Origin: DASWNP01 sp036399175
Lineage (GTDB): Bacteria; Acidobacteriota; Blastocatellia; Pyrinomonadales; Pyrinomonadaceae
Assembly (NCBI GenBank): GCA_036399175.1
Contig: DASWNP010000036.1
Coordinates: forward strand, 1 to 64,000
Reading direction: 5' to 3'
DNA length: 64,000 bases
The notes under the pieces: model-generated
Database searches by the model: none
Told to the model about the DNA's origin: nothing
What the model saw: only the letters and a program-made list of their open reading frames with translations
Shown here: piece after piece, positions 8,841-16,757 of the stretch
Position numbering within the stretch: position 1 is the stretch's first letter
How the letters are laid out: every line of letters starts with the position of its first letter
Translations under genes and position numbers: made by a program

Positions 8841-9608
8841 ATGTGGAGATTGATTAAAGCGATATGTCTGGGGCTGCTGGCGGTCGTCTGCATCTGGATA
8901 GTTTACGCGGTCGTGACGTTTCCGCGCGTGGCTGAGCTTAAGACGAAGAACCCTGAGACGACGAGCATGATTGAGACGCGTCTGGAAGAGGCGCGTAAGG
9001 AAGGCAGAGAGCCGAAGCGCATTCAGGTCTGGGTTCCGCTTGAGCGCATCTCGCCGCACCTACAGAGGGCTGTGCTGGCGGGCGAGGACTCCAACTTTGC
9101 GACGCACAACGGCTTCGACTACGAGGCGATTCAGAAAGCCTGGGACGAGGCGCAGCGCGAGGCGGCGAAGGAGGCCAAAGCAGAGGGCGACGAAGACCAG
9201 TCGAGCTGGATGCCGTCGCTGAACTTCAAGCGCGGCGCTTCGACCGTCACGCAGCAATTGGCGAAGAACCTGTATCTCTCTTCGGAGCGCTCGCTGGCGC
9301 GCAAGGCGCGCGAAGCCTTCATCACCTATTTCCTCGAACGCACGCTCTCGAAGCGACGGATACTGGAAATCTATCTCAACGTCATCGAGTGGGGCGACGG
9401 CATCTACGGCGCGGAGGCGGCGGCGCAAACCTATTTCGGCAAACCGGCGGCCAACCTCACCCCGCAGGAAGCCGCCTTCCTTTCGGCGATGATTCCAAAC
9501 CCGCGCACGGTCTTCAATCCTAAGACGAACCCGCGCCGCGTGCGCCGACGCCAGAGAGTTATTCTGCGCGGGATGAACTTCGTTAAGATGCCGCCCGGCA
9601 CTGGATGA
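8841..9608 (+). CDS. mtgA: Monofunctional biosynthetic peptidoglycan transglycosylase
   Basis: 255-residue GT51 glycosyltransferase that polymerises lipid II glycan strands outside the inner membrane. One N-terminal transmembrane helix (about 5-27) anchors it. The catalytic Glu82 lies in AGEDSNFATH; the other family motifs are GASTVTQQLAKNLYL, the second-Glu region (RRILEIYLN) and WGDGIYGAEAAAQTYFGK. No transpeptidase domain follows, so it is the monofunctional class. A charged insert of about 30 residues (around 105-135) sits between the first two motifs and is longer than usual. A strong terminator follows at 9652. Confidence 0.93.
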   Translation: MWRLIKAICLGLLAVVCIWIVYAVVTFPRVAELKTKNPETTSMIETRLEEARKEGREPKRIQVWVPLERISPHLQRAVLAGEDSNFATHNGFDYEAIQKAWDEAQREAAKEAKAEGDEDQSSWMPSLNFKRGASTVTQQLAKNLYLSSERSLARKAREAFITYFLERTLSKRRILEIYLNVIEWGDGIYGAEAAAQTYFGKPAANLTPQEAAFLSAMIPNPRTVFNPKTNPRRVRRRQRVILRGMNFVKMPPGTG

Positions 9609-9651
9609 GCGGGCTTGAGGTTTTCGCGTCGAGCGAACTGCGCTCAAAAAG

Positions 9652-9685
9652 AAAAGAGAGGCCGCGCGTGCGGCCTCTCTTTTTT
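9652..9685. terminator. Bidirectional rho-independent terminator
   Basis: Stem AAAAGAGAGGCCGC (9652-9665) pairs with GCGGCCTCTCTTTT (9670-9683) around a 4-nt loop, with A-run on the left and T-run on the right. It sits between convergent mtgA (plus) and the roadblock/pil operon (minus) and can stop both. Confidence 0.93.
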
Positions 9686-9717
9686 GTAGCCTCGCTGGTG
9701 GAAGAGCCAGCGAGGTC

Positions 9718-10083
9718 TCACAAGGCGAATTCGCGTGCGAGGGCAAGCTCGGCTTTACGCAGCTCGAACCTGCCGCGACCGAGATTGCCTTCGGGACTCA
9801 AGGCGAGGACGACGAAGTAGTCGGGGGTGAAGAGGCGCGCGAGGAGGGTCATATCCTGAAAGCCGATGACGAGTTCTCGAAGCGAGCCGAGGCCGGTGTC
9901 GCCTCCCGCGCGCTGTGCGTTGCGCACGAGCGAGGTGACTTCGGCGGCTGCGATGTCGAGGTTGGCATCGTCTCCTTCAGGCAGCAGAACCTTCTCGACG
10001 GCGATGCCGTCAACTCCCATGATGAGCGCGGCGAGCGCGCCTTCCGTGTGTTCGATTATCTGTCCGAGTGCTGCTTTGAACAT
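9718..10083 (-). CDS. Roadblock/LC7 domain protein (MglB-like), end of pil operon
   Basis: 121 residues covering a single roadblock/LC7 fold: an N-terminal helix, a buried strand ALAALIMGVDGIAVE, a central helix and strands ending in YFVVLALSPEGNLGRG. Such proteins often act as GTPase-activating or scaffold partners of small Ras-like GTPases (MglB with MglA), which control pilus polarity. Position 19 nt after pilQ, with a near-perfect Shine-Dalgarno AAGGAGG (10095-10101), makes it the last gene of the pilus operon. No MglA-like GTPase gene is in the window. Confidence 0.8.
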   Translation of the reverse strand: MFKAALGQIIEHTEGALAALIMGVDGIAVEKVLLPEGDDANLDIAAAEVTSLVRNAQRAGGDTGLGSLRELVIGFQDMTLLARLFTPDYFVVLALSPEGNLGRGRFELRKAELALAREFAL

Positions 10084-10102
10084 CAGGTTTTCTAACCTCC
10101 TT

Positions 10103-12328
10103 TTACGGGCGGACGCCGGTCGCTTCTTCGGGGCGCGCGAGCGGCTGGCTCGCCGGGGGCGGCTGCGTCGAGACGGGCTGCGACGGCTGGCCTGTGGGCT
10201 GCGAGAAGGGCGAGGGCGTGTTGGTCGGAGGGTTGCCGAGCGGGACGGGCTGCGGGATGGTGGTCGAGCGCGTGCCGGTGCTGACGGTCGAGGGCGCGGG
10301 GCGTCCCTGATAGTCGGGTCGGTAGATGCGCGGGGTGATGAAGAAGAGAATCTCGTCGGTGTCGCGGCGGACGCTCTTGCGCTTGAAGAGATTGCCGAGG
10401 ACGGGGACGGAGGCGAGGCCGGGCGTGCGGTTCTGCGTGTCGGCTTCGCGGTCGTTCAAGACTCCGCCGACGACCGTCGTGCCGCCATCCGGCACGAGCA
10501 CTTCGGACTGCATACGCTGCGTGTCGATGCCGGGCGTGCCGAGCGAGTTGGTCAGAGAGAGATTGACCGAGTTGTTCTCGGCAACGATGCGAAGGATGAC
10601 TGTGCCCGCGTCTGTAATCTGCGGCGTGACGGAGAGACGCAGGGGAACGGAGACGAAGGTCGTGGTGAAGGTGACGCCGCCGCCGCCACCGCCGCCGGTC
10701 TGCGGAGTGACGACGGGAATCTGCGAGCCGCTCTCAATCTGCGCGGGACGGTTGTTCAGAGCCGTGACGCGCGGAGTGGCGACAATCTTGGCCTGACCTT
10801 TCGTTTCGGCGGCGGTAATGAGCGCGCTGATTTGAGCCGTGCCGATGATGCCGGTCGTCAGGCCGATGACGGTGCTGGCGGCGGTTGCGCCGAGCGAGCG
10901 AAGGGGCTCGATGCCGATGCCGGTCGGGATGCCGCGCTGGACGAGCTGCGCTTCGGGGAACGTGCCGGAGTCGCCGCCTCCTTCGAGGCGCGAGCCGGGG
11001 ACGGTGGCGATTGAACCGGCAGCGCCGTTTCCGGTGTTGACGGCGAGCGCCGAGAGCTGCACGCCGAGGTCGCGGCTGAAGTTGCGCGTGGCGATGACGA
11101 TGCGGGTCTCGATTTCGACCTGCGGCTCGGGCTGGTCTAAGAGCGCGAGCAGTTGCCGGATGGCGGCGATGTTTTCCGGAACGTCTGTGATGATGAGCGT
11201 GTTGCTGCGCCCGTCAACCTCGACGCTGCCGCGACGCGAAAGGCGACGGGCGATGATGGGCAGGATGCCCTGGTCGCCGCTGCTGCCCGTTGCGTCGCCG
11301 CCCGCGCCGCCCGAATAGCTCTGGTTGGTCGAGCCTCCGGCGAAGCCGCCGGTCGAGCCCGCCGCTCCGGCCAGTGTGCCGACGGCGCGCGCGTAGTTCA
11401 GACGCACGAACTCTGTGACGAGAGGCGAGCTGCTGAGGCGCGCTTCCTGAATCCTCGCCTGCGCGGCGGCTTCCGCCGAGATGACTTCGGCTGTCGCCAC
11501 ACGAAGGATGTTGCCCGTCGTGACGACGCCGAGACGGTTGGCCTGCAAAATCGAATCGAGCGCGACGTTCCAGGGAACTTCCGTGACGTTGACCGTGACG
11601 GGCACAGCGCCGACCGAGCGGTCGAGGACGAAATTGACGCCGTACTGCTCTGTGATGTAGTTGAGGATGTCGCGGATGTCGGCGTTGACGACGTTGAGGT
11701 TGATGGGCTCGCCCGTGAAGCCGGGCTGGCCGTAGGCTCTGCCCTGCTCAGACTGAGTGGTGGTATTGGGCGAAGCGGGCGTGATGCGCGTGGTGGTCTG
11801 CGGAGCAGGCGCGGGCGTCGGCTGCTGCACCGGCGCGGCGGAAGCGCTCTCGGTAGTTATCGCTTTCAAGGCAGGCGCGGCGGCTCTGTTCTCTCTGTCA
11901 GGCGATAGTTCGAGGACGAGCTTGCGTTCGGCCATCTGCGAGCGTGCGCGAACGGGCGCGCGAAGCTCGACGCGCAGACGCGGAAACGAGGCCGCCGAAG
12001 CGTCCTTCGACGCCGCCGGGCGCTCGACCTTGAGCGAGGCGACGAGCGGCGAAGAGACCTGATAGCTCTCAGAGAGCTTCGAGGCATCGACGCCGGGCAG
12101 CTCGACGACGAGCGTGCGCGCGTCCTCATGCCTGACGGCGTAAGGCATCGGCGCTGTGCCGTCGATGGTGATGCGCGTCGTCGCGCCTTCGACGCTGGCA
12201 CGAAGCGAGGTCGCTGCCGGAGCGCCTAAGCTCGTCGCATATGCGAGCGGCGTGAGCAGGCACACGAGCAGGAGGACGAGCGCGCCTCTGCGTGTGGCTG
12301 CATGAGTCGGATGTTGATGGTAGGTCAT
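10103..12328 (-). CDS. pilQ: Type IV pilus secretin PilQ
   Basis: 741-residue outer-membrane secretin forming the pilus exit pore. Order: signal peptide (hydrophobic run about 16-32), AMIN domain (about 38-130, binds peptidoglycan), a Gln/Thr/Pro linker, an STN/N0 domain (DIRDILNYITEQYGVNFVLD, key run ILNYITEQYG), a secretin N-domain with a Gly/Ser-rich insert, and the secretin core (VATPRVTALNNRPAQIESG, then VPDGGTTVVGGVL and VPVLGNLFKRK). A Pro/Thr/Gln-rich tail of about 60 residues ends it. I chose the ATG at 12328 because an AAAGGA Shine-Dalgarno and a signal peptide follow; an upstream in-frame ATG at 12490 would add 54 unlikely residues. Confidence 0.95.
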   Translation of the reverse strand: MTYHQHPTHAATRRGALVLLLVCLLTPLAYATSLGAPAATSLRASVEGATTRITIDGTAPMPYAVRHEDARTLVVELPGVDASKLSESYQVSSPLVASLKVERPAASKDASAASFPRLRVELRAPVRARSQMAERKLVLELSPDRENRAAAPALKAITTESASAAPVQQPTPAPAPQTTTRITPASPNTTTQSEQGRAYGQPGFTGEPINLNVVNADIRDILNYITEQYGVNFVLDRSVGAVPVTVNVTEVPWNVALDSILQANRLGVVTTGNILRVATAEVISAEAAAQARIQEARLSSSPLVTEFVRLNYARAVGTLAGAAGSTGGFAGGSTNQSYSGGAGGDATGSSGDQGILPIIARRLSRRGSVEVDGRSNTLIITDVPENIAAIRQLLALLDQPEPQVEIETRIVIATRNFSRDLGVQLSALAVNTGNGAAGSIATVPGSRLEGGGDSGTFPEAQLVQRGIPTGIGIEPLRSLGATAASTVIGLTTGIIGTAQISALITAAETKGQAKIVATPRVTALNNRPAQIESGSQIPVVTPQTGGGGGGGVTFTTTFVSVPLRLSVTPQITDAGTVILRIVAENNSVNLSLTNSLGTPGIDTQRMQSEVLVPDGGTTVVGGVLNDREADTQNRTPGLASVPVLGNLFKRKSVRRDTDEILFFITPRIYRPDYQGRPAPSTVSTGTRSTTIPQPVPLGNPPTNTPSPFSQPTGQPSQPVSTQPPPASQPLARPEEATGVRP

Positions 12329-12628
12329 GTTTTTATCCTTTGAGGAACAGCTACGAAGAGCGACTTGAAGCGAGCCCTTCTGCCACGCGCCAACGCTCGT
12401 TCGGGTTAGCTCCGTCTCTTCGACGGAGAGAACCTTTAAAGCGCGCGCCGCACAACGCAGAAAAGCTTGCGGCTCTTTGAGAAAAATCAATCTGTCTCCG
12501 AGGTGTTTCTTTCGCTCCCGTCGCCGCTCGGTCGAGGGCGAAGGAGGAAGCGGGTGGGAGTTTTCAAAGGGGCGCGCTTGAAGGGGCTCAGGCTTCCCCG
12601 CCGCGCGCGGTTTCGGTAGGCGAAGGCG
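12329..12628. other. Gap between pilP and pilQ
   Basis: 300 bases inside the pil operon, longer than the other operon spacers. It may hold an internal promoter or an RNA structure. I see no gene, only the pilQ Shine-Dalgarno close to 12335. Confidence 0.45.
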
Positions 12629-13240
12629 CTACTGGTTAGCAGTAGCTTCGGACTTAGAGGAAGAGGACTTGGCCTCGGCCTCCTTCGAGAGCTTGATGGA
12701 ATCTTCGACGGCGTTGGCCTGTCGAAGCGGTTTCATATCGACGGCCATTTCGCGTCGCCCGTCCGACCAGCGCGTTTCGCGCCGGAAAACGAGACGGTTC
12801 TCTTCGATGGCGACGAGCTGCCCGTTGAAGAACTGCTCGCCGGGATAGATGACGTAGGAGAGCGAAATCGGCGTCGCCTCGACCATCGCCGCGTAGCCGC
12901 GCGGCGTACGGAAGATGCCCGTCACCTGAACTTCGCTCAGCAGCAGCGCGGTGGTCGGCTTCGGCGCGGGCTGTTGCAGGCTCATCGCGTTGGCCTTGAG
13001 CGACTTGTACATATTGATGCGCTCCTGTATCGAGGGCGGCGCAACAGGCACGGGGACTTTCTTCACCACTTTACGCTTGACGGGCGGCGTGTAGGGAACG
13101 AAGGGGTCGCGTCCCGCGCCGCGATAGGTGGTGCTGGCTTCCTGTGCGACGGCGGCAGACGCGCTCGAAGCGACGAGCAGAGCGGCGCAGGCGAGCATGC
13201 CGAGCATCTTTTTGCGTGTCATCTGTGTGTAGTTCCTCAT
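12629..13240 (-). CDS. pilP: Type IV pilus assembly lipoprotein-like PilP
   Basis: 203 residues with an N-terminal signal sequence (about 11-32, ending AVAQE). The pilP hallmark GRDPFVPY follows at about residue 43, then a basic linker, a helix (QERINMYKSL) and a beta-rich domain with the family pattern VTGIF...YAAMVEATP...YPGEQFFNGQLVAIEENRLVF. PilP bridges the PilNO complex and PilQ in the periplasm. There is no Cys lipobox, so it may not be lipidated as in proteobacteria. Ser/Lys-rich C-terminus. Position between pilO and pilQ confirms the assignment. Confidence 0.88.
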   Translation of the reverse strand: MRNYTQMTRKKMLGMLACAALLVASSASAAVAQEASTTYRGAGRDPFVPYTPPVKRKVVKKVPVPVAPPSIQERINMYKSLKANAMSLQQPAPKPTTALLLSEVQVTGIFRTPRGYAAMVEATPISLSYVIYPGEQFFNGQLVAIEENRLVFRRETRWSDGRREMAVDMKPLRQANAVEDSIKLSKEAEAKSSSSKSEATANQ

Positions 13241-13298
13241 CTCTGTTACCTTGAAGACTCTCTCGCCCCCGGTGTCGGAGGCGCATCCGTGAGAAGGG

Positions 13299-13967
13299 TT
13301 ACTTCGCTTCAGCCTGCCCGTCAGCCGCCTGGGCAGCCGCTTTCTTCTTCTCTTTCTTCTCTTTCGCCTTCTGCTCAGGCGTAGGCTCGGCCTTGAGCTT
13401 CTCGGGCGAGGCGTAGTAGGCGGTCAGAAGAAACTGCGCATCGACTGTCTTGCCGGTGTCCTGGTTCTTGTCTTCGAGCTTCGAGACCTTGAAGTCGGTG
13501 ATAGAGACGATGCGCTGGTAGGCGGCCATCTGCGCGAAGAACGCGCCGAGATTATTGTAAGCGCCGGTGACTTCAACCTCGACGGGTTTGCCCGAATAGT
13601 AGTCCTGCTGCACGTCATCTTTCGGCGTGAAGCGGCGCACGGTCAGACGCCCGCGCGCACGCTCCTGCAAGCCCTGAAGCACCATCGTGATTTCGCGCTG
13701 CTCGGGCAGAAGCGCCTTGAGGTCGTCGTAGTCTCCCTGCGCGCGGGCGTAGGCTACCTTGAACTCGCTCAAGCGCTGCGAAGCAATCTGCGCGCGCGCG
13801 TTCGACTGCTGAAGCTGCGCAACCTTCTCCTGTATCTGCGCCGTCTCGGCGCGCGTGCCGCTCGTGACGAAATACCAGAAGGCTCCGTAGACCAGAAGCG
13901 CGACCGCTCCGAACAGGACGAGTTGTAAATACCAGGGTTTCTTTTGCAGGGCTTCCATTTTGCTCAT
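13299..13967 (-). CDS. pilO: Type IV pilus inner-membrane protein PilO
   Basis: 222 residues: short cytoplasmic N-terminus, one transmembrane helix (about 13-34), a coiled coil (about 36-100) and a ferredoxin-like domain containing the family motif ITMVLQGLQERARGRLTVRRFTP and EVTGAYNNLGAFFAQMAAYQRIVSI (key runs GAYNNLGAFF and RIVSI). The C-terminal tail is Lys/Ala-rich. PilO dimerises with PilN to align the pilus motor with the secretin. Gene order pilN-pilO-pilP supports the call. Confidence 0.92.
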   Translation of the reverse strand: MSKMEALQKKPWYLQLVLFGAVALLVYGAFWYFVTSGTRAETAQIQEKVAQLQQSNARAQIASQRLSEFKVAYARAQGDYDDLKALLPEQREITMVLQGLQERARGRLTVRRFTPKDDVQQDYYSGKPVEVEVTGAYNNLGAFFAQMAAYQRIVSITDFKVSKLEDKNQDTGKTVDAQFLLTAYYASPEKLKAEPTPEQKAKEKKEKKKAAAQAADGQAEAK

Positions 13968-14035
13968 CGGTTTCCAGTTCCCTTCCGCGCTGTCGGCCTT
14001 CCAGATGGCCGGGAGTTGAGCGCAGCCTCCGGCCT

Positions 14036-14758
14036 CTAATTCTTGGCAACTTCTTTCGGCTCTTTCGACTCTTTAGGCGCGGGCGCGCTCGGCTTCTTGT
14101 CGTCGCTTTGAGCGGCGGGGGCGGCTGCGCCCGGCGCGGCATATTTGCAGGTGAGCTTGAAGTTGACGGTTTCGGGCTTGGGCGCGTCTTTGTCTATGTC
14201 GGCGGCGTCCTTGAGAGATTCGGTGTTGAGCTTAACCTCTTTGCGCTCGGTTTCGATGCTGACGTTCGAGAAAGTGCCGCCGGAGAATTCGAGGCTTCTG
14301 CCGAACTGCGTGACGGCCATCTCGTTCGGCGAGTGGCCTTCGATAACGAGCCCGTCGGCCTTCTGCTCGATGCTCGTCAGACGAAAATCGGCGACGTTCG
14401 GGATGCGCTCGTTGATGGCCGAAAGCACGGAGACGGGGCCCTGCTGCGAAGCGCGCAGGCGCTTGATGGCGTCGATGCGCACCTGTATCTCTTTAATCTT
14501 CTTTTCCAGCTCGGCCTGCTCTTTGTTGATGGCCGTCATGCGCGCGGCCACGTCCTCTTCGCGCTTGAGGTCGGCCTGAGCCGTCGCGTAGGCCGTGCCC
14601 GCGCTCACCCAGTCGAAGCCCATGCCGACGACGGTCAGCGCGACGACGGCGAAGACCAGCAGCCACGTGCGCGCGCGCGGGTTCGCCACCTGCGCTTCGA
14701 CCGCCGCGACGCTGTGCGTCCTGTCGGTGACTGAATCTAAAAGGTTGACCTTAATCAT
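14036..14758 (-). CDS. pilN: Type IV pilus inner-membrane protein PilN
   Basis: 240 residues. It starts with the PilN hallmark MIKVNLL, the cytoplasmic segment that docks in PilM. Next come a transmembrane helix (about 31-50), a coiled coil (about 60-105, EKKIKEIQVRIDAIKRL) and a fimbrial-assembly domain ending near residue 190. The C-terminal 40 residues are Ala/Pro/Lys-rich. Its ATG abuts the pilM stop codon (TAAATG), so the two are translationally coupled. Confidence 0.93.
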   Translation of the reverse strand: MIKVNLLDSVTDRTHSVAAVEAQVANPRARTWLLVFAVVALTVVGMGFDWVSAGTAYATAQADLKREEDVAARMTAINKEQAELEKKIKEIQVRIDAIKRLRASQQGPVSVLSAINERIPNVADFRLTSIEQKADGLVIEGHSPNEMAVTQFGRSLEFSGGTFSNVSIETERKEVKLNTESLKDAADIDKDAPKPETVNFKLTCKYAAPGAAAPAAQSDDKKPSAPAPKESKEPKEVAKN

Positions 14759-15820
14759 TTAGGCATCCACTCCTCTCAGTGCGAGGCCGACGGCGACGGC
14801 CATCTCCGGCATCACTTCGCGCATGTAGTCGGGGTCGAAACGGCGCGCATCGACCTTGATTCGGAGGAAAGGATTGAGGGCTTCGACCGGCAGCTCGAAA
14901 CGCTGCGCGAGGTATTCCTGCAATCCTGTGAGCTTCGAGCCGCCGCCCGAAACCAGAATCTTCTGCACGCCGCTATCGCCGTCTTCGGCAGTGGCGCGGT
15001 AAAAATCGAAGGTCTTCTGGATTTCCAGGGCGAGCATGTCGGAGATAGTCTCTAGGACGGACGCGATGTCGCGCTGCTCCGAGTCTTCGGGCAACGCCGC
15101 GCCGCGCTTGACGGCGTCGGCCTGCTCGTAGGTCAAGCCAAGCTCTCTCTGCAAAAGCGCCGTGTACTGATTGCCGCCGACCGAAACGTCGCGCGTAAAG
15201 ACGCTGTTGACGCCGCGCAGAATGTTTATGTTCATCGTCGAAGCGCCGATGTTCAGCAGGGCGACCGTCTCGTTCGGCTTCGGCTCGTAGTTCACCTCGT
15301 AGCAGTTCTGCAAGGCGAAGGCATCGACGTCGATGATGGCGGGCTGCTTTCCGGCGAGCTGAATCACCTGCTTGAGATTGGCGACGAAGTCGCGCTTGCA
15401 GGCGGCCATCAGAACCTGAAGCGAATCGTGGCCGGAGCCGACGACCTGGTAGTCGAGACTCACGTCGGAGATGTCGAAGGGGATGTGCTCTTCGGCGTGC
15501 CAGTCGATGGACTCTTCAAGCTCCTCCATGCTCATCTGCGGGACGACGATGTTCTTGACGATGACGGAGCTGCCGCTCACGCCCGCCGCCACGCGCTCGG
15601 TCTTAATCTGGTGCGTCTCGAAAATCTTCGACACGACGCGCGAAACGTCGTTCAGCTCCATAATCTGACCGTCCACGACCGTATCGGGCGGCAGGTGCTC
15701 GAAGCCTAGATTGGTCAGAAGAAGATTGCCGGGCTTGCCCTGCAACTCGACGGCCTTGACCGAGTTCGAGCCGATGTCTAAACCGACCAGATTCTTTTTG
15801 CTCAGCCCTTTTTTAAACAT
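14759..15820 (-). CDS. pilM: Type IV pilus assembly ATPase-like protein PilM
   Basis: 353-residue actin-like cytoplasmic protein (FtsA/HSP70 fold). Phosphate-binding motifs are visible: LVGLDIGSNSVKAVEL at the N-terminus, LLNIGASTMNINILRG in the middle and KILVSGGGSKLTGLQEYL near the end. PilM binds the N-terminus of PilN and links the motor to the periplasmic complex. It is first in the operon; its transcript carries a leader of nearly 600 nt that includes the GEMM riboswitch at 16160-16272. Confidence 0.95.
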   Translation of the reverse strand: MFKKGLSKKNLVGLDIGSNSVKAVELQGKPGNLLLTNLGFEHLPPDTVVDGQIMELNDVSRVVSKIFETHQIKTERVAAGVSGSSVIVKNIVVPQMSMEELEESIDWHAEEHIPFDISDVSLDYQVVGSGHDSLQVLMAACKRDFVANLKQVIQLAGKQPAIIDVDAFALQNCYEVNYEPKPNETVALLNIGASTMNINILRGVNSVFTRDVSVGGNQYTALLQRELGLTYEQADAVKRGAALPEDSEQRDIASVLETISDMLALEIQKTFDFYRATAEDGDSGVQKILVSGGGSKLTGLQEYLAQRFELPVEALNPFLRIKVDARRFDPDYMREVMPEMAVAVGLALRGVDA

Positions 15821-16159
15821 AGGTTATTGGTTCCTTACAGCCCTGCGGGCGAGACTACTGCGCCGGTGCAGTCGTCTGAGACGGGCTCTGACGCGGCGCA
15901 GACGCGAGCGTCTAGCGGCGTTGCGCGCAGAGTTCGTGTGTCGAGTTTCGGGAGCGGATTTCATTTGAAAGGTGCGGGTCAGAAGAGCGCGACGAAAGAG
16001 GGCGCAGGCGGCACGGCTTTCGGTCTGTGAGGCGGGAGATGCTCGACCGGGGCGCGGAGGCGAAGCATCAACAGCGAACTGTTTCTGTAGATGAAAGAAG
16101 CAAGCGGAAAGGACGCGAGGGTTGAAGCTGCTCCTGACGGATGTGCGCCGACATCTTCT

Positions 16160-16272
16160 CCCTTCGGTAACCCGGCCAAGTCAGTCGCGAAGCCATAGCT
16201 TCAAACTGACTCCCGTCGGCTTTGCGACCCCCGCTCGCGCGGAGTGTGCCTTTATCGGTGCGAGTTCGAGAA
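16160..16272 (-). promoter_or_regulatory. GEMM-I (cyclic di-GMP-type) riboswitch controlling the pil operon
   Basis: On the minus strand the conserved core reads AAAGGC, then a stem CUCCGC-GCGA-GCGGGG with a GNRA tetraloop, then GUCGCAAAGCC, a second stem (GUCAG...CUGAC enclosing a GAAGC/GCUUC hairpin) and the closing GGCCGGGUUACCG. Spacing and the three invariant blocks match the c-di-GMP-I riboswitch. Aligned to the Vibrio Vc2 aptamer, the ligand-sensing position 20 is the G directly before CAC, which argues for c-di-GMP rather than 3',3'-cGAMP (A20 in Geobacter variants). The direction and location fit control of pilM. Confidence 0.87.
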
Positions 16273-16419
16273 CTGCGGCGACCTCCGCCGTCGCCCCTGT
16301 CTTTCGACAGCGCAGACGAATCAGCCGCCTATCTCGCATTGTCAAACGGGGCGGAAAACCTTCGGAGTCTGGGGAGCGACCGAGACATCAGGCGTAAGCC
16401 TGCCCACCCGACAGGGTTG

Positions 16420-16449
16420 ATAATACTTCACCGACTCGATTTGTGTCAA
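16420..16449 (-). promoter_or_regulatory. Promoter for the pil operon
   Basis: On the minus strand TTGACA (16449-16444) and TATTAT (16425-16420) are separated by 18 nt, close to the vegetative consensus. The transcript would start near 16413, about 140 nt before the riboswitch. Confidence 0.7.
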
Positions 16450-16757
16450 TCAATATTTTTAGATGTTTAACTTACACATCCGCTTTATGTTATAAGGTGC
16501 CGCTCGGTCTCTGCGCGTCGATTTTCTGGAAAGCAGGCGGACGGATTTCAAAATCCGAGTTGAGCTTGAAGAAGACCTTAAACGGCCTCTGAATGCGGAT
16601 TTTGAAGGCTGTTGGCCGCGCTCTGAGATAGCAGGCAAAAGCGCCCTCCTAACTTCTTCCCTTTAGCTCGTGTGCGTGCCTTTCGTTTCCGTTTCAGGCG
16701 TTTATCTGGCCGTCATTCTTGCTTCGCGCGCGGGCGAGCAGTTAGGATGCTGGTTAT

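Larger units (their letters stand above)
15821..16757. other. Long regulatory region upstream of pilM
   Basis: 937 bases without a protein gene between divergent pilM and the 16758 gene. It contains a consensus sigma-70-like promoter (16420-16449) and a GEMM-I riboswitch (16160-16272), both for the minus strand. A short palindrome at about 16543-16558 (CGGATTTCAAAATCCG) may serve the plus-strand gene. The 340 nt between riboswitch and pilM should carry the expression platform; no obvious terminator was recognised there. Confidence 0.7.

Noticed and set aside
11153..11908. Plus-strand ORFs opposite pilQ
   Set aside because: Antisense frames in a GC-rich gene; the minus-strand secretin motifs are unambiguous.
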